Source of the DNA: Tectiglobus sp965247245
GTDB taxonomy: Bacteria; Pseudomonadota; Alphaproteobacteria; Rhizobiales; Hyphomicrobiaceae
Assembly: GCA_965247245.1 (NCBI GenBank)
Contig: CBDFGV010000003.1
Location: 2,294,001-2,358,000 of the forward strand
Reading direction: 5' to 3'
DNA length: 64,000 bases
Part shown: piece after piece, positions 1 through 8,579 of the stretch
How positions within the stretch are numbered: position 1 is the first letter of the stretch
Layout: the number at the start of each line of letters is the position of its first letter
Program-made: the position numbers and the translations under genes
Notes under the pieces: model-generated
What the model saw: the letters and a program-made list of their open reading frames with translations, nothing else
What the model was told of the DNA's origin: nothing
Databases searched by the model: none

Positions 1-1
1 A

Positions 2-1255
2 ACGCTTTTTCTATTCACCAGCATAGCGTTCCTGGTGGTGGCTGTGATCTGGGCCGACTTCGCCGAGCTGGAAGAAGTCACGCGCGGTGAAGGTCGCGTC
101 ATACCGTCGAGCAAAACCCAGCTGATCCAGAGCCTTGAAGGGGGCATCATCAAGTCCCTACTTGTTCGAGAAGGCGACCGCGTCTCCAAAGGCCAGGTGT
201 TGGGTCGGATTGACGACACAAGCTTCTCCTCGAACCTCGGTGAGTTGCATGCAAAAGAAGTCGGATTGGCTGCCAAAGTGGCCCGCCTTCGATTTGAGGT
301 TTCTGGAGACAAAACCGGTCAGATCAAGTTTTCCCAATCGTTAGTCGACCGGGCACCGAAAGTCGTCGAGAGCGAAAAGCAACTGCACGAGTTACGCACT
401 GCTAACCTCGCAAACCAAATTGGTATTCTGAAAGAGCGGCTGCAGGAGAAAAAGCAGGAACTCGCCGAGCTTAAAGAAAACCAAATCAGGTTTGCGGACG
501 GCCGAAAGATTGCACAGAAGGAATACGATCTTAAAGAACCTCTAGCGCGACAAGGCATTGTTGCAAAAACCGACGTGCTGCGCCTTGAACGAGAGCTATC
601 CGACCTGAAGGGACAACTCGCTGCGACCAACAAAGCCATTCCCCGTGTCGAAGCCTCGGTCAGAGCAGCTGAGCGTTCCATAGACGAACAGACGTTAAAC
701 TTCCGGCAAGGCGCACAAGCCGAGCTTTCGACCGTTTTGGCGGAACTCTCAATCGTCGAACAGTCTCTCAAAGGTGCTACTGACAAGGTCGTTCGCGCCG
801 AGATGCGCTCTCCCGTTGATGGGATTGTCAATAAGATCCACGTCAATACTGTCGGTGGTGTCGTGCGCATGGGCGAACCGATTATGGAAATCACCCCAAT
901 CGACGAAAGCCTGTTTGTCGAAATACGGATTGATCCAAAGGACGTTGCATTCGTGGGCCCTGGTCAGCCGGCAACGGTCAAACTCACCGCATATGACTTC
1001 ACAATTTATGGCAGCCTAGATGGTAAAGTAGAGGTTATCTCGTCCGACAGCATTTTAGATAAATCCACAAACACGAGCTACTATTTGGTCACTATAAAAA
1101 CGAGTAGCACGTCGCTCCGCAGCAAAAATAAAGAACTTCCGATTATCCCTGGAATGGTCGCAACCGCCGATATCATTACGGGGAAGAAAAGTGTTTTGGA
1201 GTATCTTCTCAAGCCGATTATCAAGGCACGTCACGAAGCCCTCCGCGAGCGCTGA
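2..1255 (+). CDS. Type I secretion membrane fusion protein, HlyD family (5' end outside window)
   Basis: The frame is open from the first bases and begins with a hydrophobic stretch, the inner-membrane helix, so the true start lies left of the window; the GTG at 35 is internal. A biotinyl-lipoyl half-motif (EGGIIKSLLVREGDRV) is followed by about 150 residues of coiled coil, the second lipoyl half (RSPVDGIVNKIHV) and a beta-barrel. HlyD/LapC-type adaptors link an ABC exporter to an outer-membrane channel and carry large adhesins or RTX proteins. The next gene, a LapG-like proteinase, suggests a Lap-type adhesin system; the exporter itself is presumably just upstream. Family call firm, substrate inferred. 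Confidence 0.9.
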   Translation, partial: TLFLFTSIAFLVVAVIWADFAELEEVTRGEGRVIPSSKTQLIQSLEGGIIKSLLVREGDRVSKGQVLGRIDDTSFSSNLGELHAKEVGLAAKVARLRFEVSGDKTGQIKFSQSLVDRAPKVVESEKQLHELRTANLANQIGILKERLQEKKQELAELKENQIRFADGRKIAQKEYDLKEPLARQGIVAKTDVLRLERELSDLKGQLAATNKAIPRVEASVRAAERSIDEQTLNFRQGAQAELSTVLAELSIVEQSLKGATDKVVRAEMRSPVDGIVNKIHVNTVGGVVRMGEPIMEITPIDESLFVEIRIDPKDVAFVGPGQPATVKLTAYDFTIYGSLDGKVEVISSDSILDKSTNTSYYLVTIKTSSTSLRSKNKELPIIPGMVATADIITGKKSVLEYLLKPIIKARHEALRER

Positions 1256-2198
1256 GTGGCGAACACGAGACGTTGCTTCCGCTGAACATTATATTGCCAC
1301 CGGCAACACGTTCACATTCTGCACAGGCCTCATAGCACTGGTTGCCAGCACAGCGATCCTCCATATGCCCGCACAGGCCGGCATCGAACAACAAGTCTGG
1401 CCAGCAAAAACACAATCAACCGAAAGTCCTGCTCCCGCCCAGCATCAAGGTCCGAAGCTCGGGATGTTCGGATCCATGGAGTTGCAGGCAGCCGGTCTCC
1501 CGGATCAGAAAAAGTGGAAGGAATTGAGCGAACGGCTGGCCAAAGAACAACGCCAGCTGGAGCAATGCGAAATGAATTCAAACGGTTGTTCGCATACAGT
1601 GAACAACTGGATCTCGGCCCTGGAACGCTATCGATTGCTGTCGCCGGTCGCGAAATTGCAGGCTGTCAACAGCTACGCCCATCGCGTGGCCGACTACACG
1701 ACTGATTCGGCCAACTACCGCTCGCACGACTATTGGGCAACGCCCAGCGAATTCCTGCGAGGCGTTGGCGACTGCGAGGACTTTGCAATCTTCAAGTATG
1801 AAAGCTTGTTGCGTCTCGGCTTCCCGCAGGAAGATGTGCGGCTGGTCATCGTCAAGGACGACAACAGAAAACTCTTTCATGCCGTCGTTGCCGTCCAAAT
1901 CTCGGGCCGCACTTACATAATGGATAGCCTGCACAATCAAGTTGTGACTGACGATCATATGTTTAAGTATCGCCCGGTCAGGTCCTATAGCGGCAATAAA
2001 AGTTATATGCACATTGTAACCGATGCATTTCAAATCCAGTATCTGGCCGAGATTGCCAGCCGCCAGAAAATCCCAGCTATTCGATTCCCTGACACCGAAA
2101 CAAAAGTGCCTGCTTCGATCAAACAAAGCATGCTCTACAAGTGCCATGGCTGTGAAATGCTGCGGCGGGCCGCCTGGGGATCATTGACGTTCAGCTGA
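1191..2198 (+). CDS. LapG-like transglutaminase-like cysteine proteinase (BTLCP/DUF920)
   Basis: Periplasmic proteinase of the bacterial transglutaminase-like family, whose characterised member LapG clips the LapA adhesin and releases biofilm cells when c-di-GMP is low. The catalytic triad is visible, numbered from the GTG at 1191: Cys195 in VGDCEDFA, His230 in KLFHAVV and Asp245 in YIMDSL. A hydrophobic export segment lies at about 41-62, unusually far from the start, so the real start may be downstream; no convincing ribosome site settles it. As drawn it overlaps the HlyD gene by 65 bases, so the two are probably co-transcribed. No LapD-type receptor is seen next to it. Confidence 0.85.
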   Translation: MFWSIFSSRLSRHVTKPSASAEWRTRDVASAEHYIATGNTFTFCTGLIALVASTAILHMPAQAGIEQQVWPAKTQSTESPAPAQHQGPKLGMFGSMELQAAGLPDQKKWKELSERLAKEQRQLEQCEMNSNGCSHTVNNWISALERYRLLSPVAKLQAVNSYAHRVADYTTDSANYRSHDYWATPSEFLRGVGDCEDFAIFKYESLLRLGFPQEDVRLVIVKDDNRKLFHAVVAVQISGRTYIMDSLHNQVVTDDHMFKYRPVRSYSGNKSYMHIVTDAFQIQYLAEIASRQKIPAIRFPDTETKVPASIKQSMLYKCHGCEMLRRAAWGSLTFS

Positions 2199-2210
2199 GG
2201 CGGACAGCAC

Positions 2211-2244
2211 TGCCGGCGCCGCGGTGACACCGCAAGCGCCGGCA
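2211..2244. terminator. Hairpin between convergent genes
   Basis: A perfect 9-bp inverted repeat (TGCCGGCGC ... GCGCCGGCA) encloses a second hairpin (GCGGT/ACCGC). It sits between the stop of the LapG-like gene and the stop of the convergent gene on the minus strand. There is no strong T-run, so it is a probable bidirectional transcript end rather than a textbook terminator. Confidence 0.55.
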
Positions 2245-2250
2245 ATTGTC

Positions 2251-2736
2251 CTAGAATATCTTTCGCAGAAAACCCTTGAGACCGCGCTTCTTGACCGTCT
2301 TCGTTCGTTGGATGGTCAGGATGTTACCCTTACATGCCGACACCGTCAGATCGTAGCGGTCTTTGCGCGAGTTGTGGGCAATCACATAGAACTTCTTGCG
2401 ACCGCTTCGCTTCAATGTGTGAACATGGAGATCCGCACGGCGCAGCTTCCTGGAAATCTCTTTTCGGCTGAGGCAGTAATCACCGTAGTCGGCACGTCGG
2501 CGTCTGCGCGGACGATAGTCCTCACGGTAGTCGCGATAGTTATCGCGGCGTCGTGCGTCACGCCATCTCTTATAACGTCGACGTTCTCCAGGCGCGTAGA
2601 GAGATCGCTCTCTTTGCAACTCATATCGTCGATCACCATCCCAGTGTCTTTGATACTGCTGTGCTTGCGCGCTTGAGGCCACACCGGAAACGATAGCCAG
2701 AACTGACAACGCTAAAATTGACGAACGCATGTTCAT
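2251..2736 (-). CDS. Secreted basic protein, function unknown
   Basis: A 161-residue protein with a clear Sec signal peptide (residues 1-26, ending SSAQAQ). A very Arg/Tyr/Asp-rich segment (about 30-85) is followed by a folded-looking C-terminal part (ISRKLRRADLHV, KKFYVIAHNS, DLTVSACKGNIL) that loosely recalls small PepSY-like domains; I do not recognise a named family with confidence. Two ATGs compete, at 2736 and 2730: the AGGAGG site lies 4 bases from the first and 7-9 from the second, so 2730 may be the real start. It converges with the LapG-like gene and appears monocistronic. Confidence 0.7.
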   Translation of the reverse strand: MNMRSSILALSVLAIVSGVASSAQAQQYQRHWDGDRRYELQRERSLYAPGERRRYKRWRDARRRDNYRDYREDYRPRRRRRADYGDYCLSRKEISRKLRRADLHVHTLKRSGRKKFYVIAHNSRKDRYDLTVSACKGNILTIQRTKTVKKRGLKGFLRKIF

Positions 2737-2832
2737 TCCTCCTCCACCCGTTGATGAAACGAATGTGGCAAATCCACGTTGAATTCGCGGCGAACGAGCC
2801 GTTCATATGACGTTCATCTTCACAAGCCCCTG

Positions 2833-4491
2833 TCAGCGTTGGGTTTCCTGCCACGTCGTGCTCACCCACGGTTCTGCATTATCGGCGGGTAGCGGTTGCC
2901 GACCCAAGAGGTGATCAGACACCTTCTCACCGACCATGATGGATGGTGCATTGAGATTGCCGTTGGTGATGCGTGGAAAAACTGAGCTGTCCGCAACACG
3001 CAACGCATCGACACCGATGACACGCGCTTCGCTATCGACAACGGCTCCCGGATCGTCGCTGCGACCCATACGAACCGTGCCGCAAGGATGATAGGCACTC
3101 TCAACGTTGTCACGAATGAAACCATCAAGAGCATCATCCGTAGTCACATCCGGACCCGGCTGGATCTCATGTTTGACATACGGCTGAAACGCCGCCTGGG
3201 CAAAAATCTCCCGTGTGAGCCGGATGCACGTCCGGAAGTCCACCCAATCCTGGTCGTGCGACATGTAGTTGAACAAGATCTTCGGCGCATCATGGGGGTC
3301 GGCGGAACGCAACGTCACTTCACCGCGCGACGGGCTGCGCATCGGACCGACATGAGCCTGGAATCCATGCCCCTCAGCGGCTGTCGCCCCATCATAGCGG
3401 ACGGCCAACGGGAGGAAGTGATACTGGATGTCCGGATACGGCACGCCCGGTGCACTACGAATAAAACCAGCGCTTTCGAACTGATTGGTTGCCCCCGGCC
3501 CCGTCTTCGTCAGGAGCCAGCGGGCGCCGACATAAGCCTTCCCGAGAAGGTTCCAATACTTGAACAATGTAACCGGCTGCGACGCCGCCATCTGAATGTA
3601 AAGCTCCAGATGATCCTGCAAGTTCTGGCCAACCCCTGACCGGTCAGCGACAACGGAGATGCCATGCTCAAACAGATGTTGCCCCGGGCCAATACCTGAC
3701 AGCATCAGCAGCTTTGGAGAATTGATCGATGATGCGGCCAGGATGACTTCACGCTCTGCATGCACAGTTTCAACCGCACCACCGCGTTCAACTTCAACGC
3801 CAATGGCGCGGCCATCCTCGATCACGACACGGCGAGCGAACGCTCTGACCAAACCGCAATTCTCTCGCCGTAAGGCTGGCCGGAGATAGGCATTGGCAGC
3901 AGACCATCGCCGCCCCTTCCAGACCGTCATATCAAACGGACCAAAACCCTCCTGGCGATGGCCGTTGTAATCATCCGTGACGCCATAGCCGGCCTGTCGC
4001 CCCGCTTCGACAAACGCCTGCACCAGAGGATTGTCGCGCTTACCGCGCGTCACATGCAAAGGCCCGTCGCCGCCACGCCAACTTGGATCTCCGCCATGTC
4101 CGCCGTCGTGCCAGTGCTCCATCCGCTTGAAGTACGGCAGCACGTCCGCATAGCCCCAACCATCAGCACCGGCCTCGCGCCAGTGGTCATAGTCGAACGC
4201 GTTGCCTCGGACATAGATCATACCGTTGATCGACGACGATCCGCCGATGACCTTGCCGCGCGGTGTCGCGAGGCGTCTACCACCGAGGTAAGGCTCTGGC
4301 TCGGTTTGATAACCCCAGTCGTAGCGCGACATGTTCATGGGATAGCTCAGCGCACCCGGCATCTGGATCAGCGGCCCCCAATCACTCCCGCCATGCTCGA
4401 CCACCAGGACGCGGCGTCCGGCCTCGGCTAGACGATAGGCCATCGCGCAACCAGCACTGCCAGCGCCAACGATTACAAACTCCGCCTGCAT
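2833..4491 (-). CDS. betA: Choline dehydrogenase, GMC oxidoreductase
   Basis: FAD enzyme oxidising choline to betaine aldehyde (and onward to glycine betaine). At 552 residues it matches the usual BetA length. Visible are the N-terminal dinucleotide fold (VGAGSAGCAMAYRLAEAG), the first GMC signature (GKVIGGSSSINGMIYVRGN), the second (SSINSPKLLMLSGIGP) and the catalytic-His region near the C terminus (YHPCGTVRMG). It starts 12 bases after the stop of the choline-sulfatase gene, so the two form an operon turning choline-O-sulfate into betaine aldehyde. Neither betB nor betI is nearby. Other GMC alcohol dehydrogenases look similar; the sulfatase context favours choline. Confidence 0.88.
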   Translation of the reverse strand: MQAEFVIVGAGSAGCAMAYRLAEAGRRVLVVEHGGSDWGPLIQMPGALSYPMNMSRYDWGYQTEPEPYLGGRRLATPRGKVIGGSSSINGMIYVRGNAFDYDHWREAGADGWGYADVLPYFKRMEHWHDGGHGGDPSWRGGDGPLHVTRGKRDNPLVQAFVEAGRQAGYGVTDDYNGHRQEGFGPFDMTVWKGRRWSAANAYLRPALRRENCGLVRAFARRVVIEDGRAIGVEVERGGAVETVHAEREVILAASSINSPKLLMLSGIGPGQHLFEHGISVVADRSGVGQNLQDHLELYIQMAASQPVTLFKYWNLLGKAYVGARWLLTKTGPGATNQFESAGFIRSAPGVPYPDIQYHFLPLAVRYDGATAAEGHGFQAHVGPMRSPSRGEVTLRSADPHDAPKILFNYMSHDQDWVDFRTCIRLTREIFAQAAFQPYVKHEIQPGPDVTTDDALDGFIRDNVESAYHPCGTVRMGRSDDPGAVVDSEARVIGVDALRVADSSVFPRITNGNLNAPSIMVGEKVSDHLLGRQPLPADNAEPWVSTTWQETQR

Positions 4492-4503
4492 CAGCTCGGA
4501 ACC

Positions 4504-6003
4504 TTACTCACCGCGGGGAAACCGCTGCGACTCTTCAAGAATATTGAGATCCATATGATTGCGCATGTAGCGCTCGCTGGCTTGCTGCAACGGTTGATAG
4601 TCCCAGGGATAGTAGTCGCCACTGCGCAACGCATCATAGACAACAAGCCGGCGGGCCTGGCTGCGCCGCACCTCGGTATCAAACCTGTCTAAGTCCCATC
4701 GTTGATCCGCATCTTTGCGCAAAGCTTCAAGCGCTTCGGCATGCTCCGGCCGCCCTGCCAGGTTCTCGCGTTCATGCGGATCGTTGTCCAGATCGAAGAG
4801 CTGCTCAGGGTCGAGCGCGCATCTTACATATTTGTATCGGCCGCTGCGAATGGCAACCAGCGGCGCGTAGGAACCCTCGGCCGCATACTCCATCAGCACC
4901 GGAGTGCCACGCGCCTCACCTCGCGCCAACGGCAGCAGGCTTTCGCCCGTCGTCCACGGCAACACGGCATCCATGTCAATGCCGACCAGATCGCAAAGCG
5001 TCGGGCAGACATCAATCGTCGAGACAGGCGTATCGATCATCCCCGGTGCAAGCTCCGGCGCAGAGACCATCAACGGCACGCGCGCTGAGCCTTCGTAGAA
5101 GCTCATCTTGAACCACAATCCGCGCTCGCCCAGCATGTCACCGTGATCCGAGACGAACAGAATGGCCGCCTCTTGCCGCGTCGCTTCGAGCGCGCCGAGA
5201 ATGTCACCAATCTTGTCATCGAGGTAACTGATGTTGGCGAAATAGGCCTGCCGCGAACGCCTGATATCCTGCTCCGAGATCTCAAAACTGCGCCAATCAT
5301 TGGCATCGAACAACCGTTTGGAATGCGGGTCCTGATCGTCAAAGGACATGCGCGAAACCGTCGGCAGCAGATGGTCGCAATCTTCGTATAGATCCCAATA
5401 TTTGCGTCGCGCAACATAAGGGTCGTGCGGATGCGTGAAGCTGACGGTCAGACACCAGGGCCGGTCATCACCACCACGGCCCAGATCATAGATCTTCTGA
5501 ACTCCGTGGAATGCCACCTCATCATCATACTCAAGCTGATTAGAGATCTCGGCAACACCGGCGCCCGTCACCGAACCCAGGTTGTGATACCACCAGTCGA
5601 TCCGTTCGCCCGGCTTGCGATAGTCAGGCGTCCAGCCAAAATCCGCGGGATAAATATCGGTTGTGAGACGCTGCTCAAAGCCGTGCAGCTGGTCAGGTCC
5701 GACAAAATGCATCTTACCGCAAAGCGTCGTTTGATATCCGCCGCCACGCAAGTGGTGCGCATAGGTCGGCAGGTCCGACGGGAACTCGGCTGCGTTATCG
5801 TAGACACCCGTCACTGACGGCAGCTGGCCGGACATAAAACTGGCACGCCCGGGCGCACACAACGGACTGGCGGTATAGCAGTTGCGGAACCGCACCGATT
5901 TCTCGGCAAGCCGTTTCAGGTTCGGTGTATGCAGCCAGTCCGCCGGCCCATCGGGAAACAGCGTCCCGTTGAGCTGGTCGACCATCAGGATCAAGACATT
6001 CAT
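4504..6003 (-). CDS. betC: Choline-sulfatase
   Basis: Type I sulfatase hydrolysing choline-O-sulfate to choline and sulfate, 499 residues. The sulfatase signature C-x-P-x-R is present as CAPGR at residues 49-53; Cys49 must be converted to formylglycine for activity. An N-terminal Asp (ILMVDQ) and the VSDHGDMLGERG segment supply metal and sulfate ligands. The C-terminal tail (RSGDYYPWDYQP) is typical of BetC rather than arylsulfatases. First gene of the betC-betA operon. In rhizobia this allows use of choline-sulfate as osmoprotectant precursor and C, N and S source. The FGE-like protein at 14900 lacks the catalytic cysteines, so the maturase must be elsewhere. Confidence 0.92.
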   Translation of the reverse strand: MNVLILMVDQLNGTLFPDGPADWLHTPNLKRLAEKSVRFRNCYTASPLCAPGRASFMSGQLPSVTGVYDNAAEFPSDLPTYAHHLRGGGYQTTLCGKMHFVGPDQLHGFEQRLTTDIYPADFGWTPDYRKPGERIDWWYHNLGSVTGAGVAEISNQLEYDDEVAFHGVQKIYDLGRGGDDRPWCLTVSFTHPHDPYVARRKYWDLYEDCDHLLPTVSRMSFDDQDPHSKRLFDANDWRSFEISEQDIRRSRQAYFANISYLDDKIGDILGALEATRQEAAILFVSDHGDMLGERGLWFKMSFYEGSARVPLMVSAPELAPGMIDTPVSTIDVCPTLCDLVGIDMDAVLPWTTGESLLPLARGEARGTPVLMEYAAEGSYAPLVAIRSGRYKYVRCALDPEQLFDLDNDPHERENLAGRPEHAEALEALRKDADQRWDLDRFDTEVRRSQARRLVVYDALRSGDYYPWDYQPLQQASERYMRNHMDLNILEESQRFPRGE

Positions 6004-6103
6004 GACGTTGCGCTCCGATTGCGTCGGCCAGAGTTCGCAGAGATGACCGGTGTTGTCTGTCGGCTACCCTGACGAATGATGCATGTTCTTTATCAGAACA
6101 GTG

Positions 6104-6397
6104 TCATGCAGCGATCCGCTTAACTTTGACGTCGGGACTGTGTGCAAGGTCGTAATACAATTGCATTGTCAGCCAAGATTCCGCAGAACCACCCAGAGCC
6201 GCAGAAAGCCGCTTGGCAAAATCTACCGAAATCGACCGTCTCTCGTTCAGGACAGCTGATACGGTCTGCCGTGAGACACCAATCGCATCAGCAAACACCG
6301 CTTGCGTCATACCAAGCTCGGGCAGAACGTCTTCGCGCAGTATTGCCCCCGGATGGACTTTGCCGCGCAGGGCAGGCTGTTTTGTCTTATCGGCCAT
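6104..6397 (-). CDS. higA: HigA-family antitoxin, XRE helix-turn-helix
   Basis: A 97-residue DNA-binding antitoxin. It begins with the usual HigA lead-in (HPGAILREDVLPELGMTQ) followed by the helix-turn-helix (FADAIGVSRQTVSAVLNERR). It overlaps the toxin gene upstream by 11 bases, giving the toxin-first order of higBA loci. HigA neutralises HigB and represses the shared promoter; the direct repeat upstream of higB is a candidate site. The pair sits just outside the tRNA-Lys scar and IS remnant. Confidence 0.88.
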   Translation of the reverse strand: MADKTKQPALRGKVHPGAILREDVLPELGMTQAVFADAIGVSRQTVSAVLNERRSISVDFAKRLSAALGGSAESWLTMQLYYDLAHSPDVKVKRIAA

Positions 6398-6677
6398 GAT
6401 AGTCCTCTAGATCTACATCGTATGGGCCATCATCATCCCATCGAAACACCAATCGCCAATTGCCTGAAACGCGGAGAGCGTATTGTCCGCGCCGGTTACC
6501 CCGCAGGGCATGAAAGCCCCGGCCGATAATATCCATATCCTCTGGCGCCCCAGCCGCATCCAACTGTGCCAACTGGCGGCGCAGGCGCGGCACCCATTCA
6601 ACCGTTAGGCGTGAACCATCATCGTCAGAAAACAGACGCCGTAGCCCGCGGTGTTGAATCCGGCGCGTTTCAAGCAT
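6387..6677 (-). CDS. higB: HigB-family toxin, RelE superfamily mRNA interferase
   Basis: A 96-residue RelE-fold toxin that in characterised systems cleaves mRNA on the ribosome. Typical HigB landmarks are present: the start METRRI with HRGLRRLF, then ALRGNRRGQYALRVSGNWRL and the end VDLEDYHGR. I place the start at the ATG at 6677 because HigB proteins begin just before the HRGL motif; a longer frame to 6707 exists but adds residues foreign to the family. First gene of the pair and coupled to higA by overlap. Confidence 0.87.
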   Translation of the reverse strand: MLETRRIQHRGLRRLFSDDDGSRLTVEWVPRLRRQLAQLDAAGAPEDMDIIGRGFHALRGNRRGQYALRVSGNWRLVFRWDDDGPYDVDLEDYHGR

Positions 6678-6684
6678 GTTTGTA

Positions 6685-6706
6685 ACATGACACGCGACAC
6701 ATGACA
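6685..6706. promoter_or_regulatory. Candidate HigA operator (direct repeat)
   Basis: Two copies of ACATGACA (6685-6692 and 6699-6706), 14 bases apart, just upstream of the higB start. HigA-type repressors autoregulate from such positions. Assignment is by location and repetition only. Confidence 0.3.
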
Positions 6707-6764
6707 TCGCAAGTCCGACACTGGACGTACCAAAGATACAAGCTATTGATTTTGTGAGGAATAG

Positions 6765-6812
6765 TGGTGGGCACGCTAGGGATCGAACCTAGGACCGTCC
6801 GATTAAAAGTCG
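6765..6812 (-). other. 3' half of a tRNA-Lys(UUU) gene, probable attachment-site scar
   Basis: Read on the minus strand the segment ends in an encoded CCA (6765-6767), preceded by discriminator A, acceptor strand CGTGCCC, a complete T-arm (CTAGG-TTCGATC-CCTAG), variable loop and anticodon loop CTTTTAA (anticodon UUU). Homology stops inside the anticodon stem: the 5' stem pairs for only 3 bp and no D-arm or 5' acceptor follows. Tyrosine integrases commonly duplicate exactly this 3' part when an element inserts into a tRNA gene. In that geometry the inserted DNA lies on the 5' side of the fragment, toward higher coordinates, with an intact tRNA-Lys at the far end. The rest of the 6678-7043 gap holds only the IS end. 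Confidence 0.75.
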
Positions 6813-6987
6813 CGTGACAATCGTTTGAAATCAGAGACTTAGCTGTAAAACGCCGAGAAATCCAAAACTACATGCTCACCAGGAATCAATAGCTTGCAGC
6901 TTCAGCTGTAAAAGATTTCGGGGCAATACAGCCTCTCGATGCTTGCGCTAAATCTCGATCACTGCCACACGGGCGAACGGGGTGCGG

Positions 6988-7515
6988 GTGTCTCAGCCCC
7001 CTAAAACTGTGCCATTGTTTTGTTAGCAGTTTTGTTGATTGGCATGGCCCGGAAGCGGTATTCGGACGAAGATATCCTGAGGCTTTTGCGTGAGATCGAG
7101 GTGCATCTTGCGGGTGGTGCGGACGTGGCAACGGCGTGCCGGGTGGCAGGTGTCAGCGATGCCATGTATTATAATTGGCGCAAGAAGTTCGGTGGCATAG
7201 GCCGGTCGCAGCTCTCTGAGCTGAAAGCGCTCGAGAAAGAGAACCAGCGGCTGAAGAAGATCGTCGCCGATCTGGAACTAGACAAGCTGATCCTGAAAGA
7301 GAGCCTTGATTTTTTAAAGCCGAAGGCTTGACGGCAAACGATCTGCGTCGGGCTGTTGTGCATGTCCGCCAAAAGCTTGGCACATCAGAGCGGCGAACCT
7401 GCCGTGAAGTTGGCGTCGCACGCTCGACACAGCAGTACAAATCTAAGCTTCAGAATGATGATGACTTGCGCCTGGCACTTATCCGGCTGAGTGATCTCTA
7501 CAGTAGGCTTTGCAT
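6988..7515 (+). mobile_element. IS3-family insertion sequence remnant
   Basis: The left end probably lies near 6988 (TGTCTCAGCCCCCTAAAACT, a C-rich start resembling IS3-type ends). An intact orfA follows and only the first third of orfB; similarity to transposase stops around 7490-7515. No right inverted repeat was found, so the copy is truncated and cannot move by itself. It lies between the tRNA-Lys scar and the phosphite cluster. The boundaries are estimates. Confidence 0.65.
7044..7331 (+). CDS. IS3-family transposase OrfA
   Basis: A 95-residue helix-turn-helix protein of IS3-type elements. It has ATACRVAGVSDAMYYNWRKK as the DNA-binding region and a leucine-zipper tail (LKALEKENQRLKKIVADLEL) ending LKESLDFLKPKA, typical of the subgroup. 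The ATG at 7044 gives the usual OrfA length. The stop overlaps the orfB start (ATGA), the arrangement used for the OrfAB frameshift product. Because orfB is truncated it is unlikely to support transposition. Confidence 0.85.
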   Translation: MARKRYSDEDILRLLREIEVHLAGGADVATACRVAGVSDAMYYNWRKKFGGIGRSQLSELKALEKENQRLKKIVADLELDKLILKESLDFLKPKA

Positions 7516-7609
7516 CGGGGCTCCTAAGAACAGGACGGCGATGCAGGACGCTCTGATAACTTTGCGAAAGGTGGTAGAGGCGTCCCAATACGAACAGTCC
7601 TGGCGTTGA
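7328..7609 (+). pseudogene. Truncated IS3-family transposase OrfB
   Basis: The first ~55 residues match the OrfB N-terminus (TANDLRRAVVHVRQKLG, then SERRTCREVGVARSTQQYKS and LRLALIRL). Beyond that the expected YGRYGYRK and the DDE integrase core are missing, and the remaining residues look random. It is a decayed remnant belonging to the IS at 6988. Confidence 0.75.
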
Positions 7610-7685
7610 GCAGAAACTCCGAACGATTGACACGAGCGGCGTGCTCGGTACCTAAGCCGAAGTGCTTTCACGCTATCGTAGGGGC

Positions 7686-8513
7686 TTACTGAAACCGTTT
7701 GCGCAGGATGCCGCTCAAGCCATCGACAATGGACACCGCAACAAGAATGACAATCAGAATCGCAGCTACCTGCGGATAGTCCAGCAGACGCAGCGAGCCG
7801 ACCAGTTCGGTCCCAATACCTCCTGCGCCAACCATACCCATCACCGTCGAAGCCCGGAAATTGTACTCCCAGCGATACATCGTGACGTCGGCAAATTGCG
7901 TGAACACTTGCGGAACCACGCCGTGCGCGATGACCTGAAGCGGGCTGGCGCCGGCTGCCTGCGCAGCTTCGATGGGTGCGGGATGCGCGTGCTCGATTGA
8001 CTCAGCGAAGAACTTTCCGACCATGCCAATCGAGTGGAGTCCCAGCGCCAACACGCCGGGCAGCATGCCGAAGCCAACGGCGGCGACAAAAATGATCCCC
8101 ATGATCAGTTCAGGGATCGCGCGCAGTGTATTCAAGACCATTCGCGCCGCAGAATAGACAAACCGGTTCGGAGAGGTGTTCTTGGCAGCCAGAAAGGCGA
8201 TGGGGAGCGATAACAGCACAGCAAGTGTGGTGCCGGCCACGGACATCGCAATGGTATCGACCATTGGCTGGATCCACTGCTGCCAGCGCGTGAAGTCCGG
8301 TGGGATCATTTCTGAGCCCACAACTCCTATAGCTGGCAGACCCTCCGAAAGGCGTTCGACATCGAAAATGCCGGTCGCCCAGAGGCTGACAAGGATGCCG
8401 AAGGCAACAAGTGTGATTTGCAAAGTCAGAGAATTGCGTCCACGACGCTCGCGGGCCAACAGTTCCGTAAACTGCCCCTGAGGGCCCGTTGTTGTTTTGA
8501 GCGTCGCGTTCAT
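7686..8513 (-). CDS. ptxC: Phosphite ABC transporter permease
   Basis: Inner-membrane permease of the PhnE/PtxC family, 275 residues. It has about six hydrophobic segments and the permease EAA-type loop (SIEHAHPAPIEAAQAAGAS). I use the ATG at 8513, preceded by GAGG at good spacing, rather than the TTG at 8534. It is the last gene of a minus-strand run ptxA-ptxB-ptxC. Alone it could be called a phosphonate permease, but no C-P lyase gene is present and the divergent neighbour is phosphite dehydrogenase, so phosphite (possibly also phosphonates) is the inferred substrate. Confidence 0.87.
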   Translation of the reverse strand: MNATLKTTTGPQGQFTELLARERRGRNSLTLQITLVAFGILVSLWATGIFDVERLSEGLPAIGVVGSEMIPPDFTRWQQWIQPMVDTIAMSVAGTTLAVLLSLPIAFLAAKNTSPNRFVYSAARMVLNTLRAIPELIMGIIFVAAVGFGMLPGVLALGLHSIGMVGKFFAESIEHAHPAPIEAAQAAGASPLQVIAHGVVPQVFTQFADVTMYRWEYNFRASTVMGMVGAGGIGTELVGSLRLLDYPQVAAILIVILVAVSIVDGLSGILRKRFQ

Positions 8514-8579
8514 GGGTGCCTCTGCGCATTGCAAAATCGTCAGTCGCCTTCGACCTAAGCGTTACAACTGGGGCCTGGC

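Noticed and set aside
319..894. Minus-strand frame of 191 codons
   Set aside because: Antisense shadow of the HlyD adaptor; Ser/Arg-rich composition and no family resemblance.
6765..6812. A functional tRNA-Lys gene
   Set aside because: The D-arm and 5' acceptor strand are missing and the anticodon stem is broken after three pairs, so it cannot make a tRNA.
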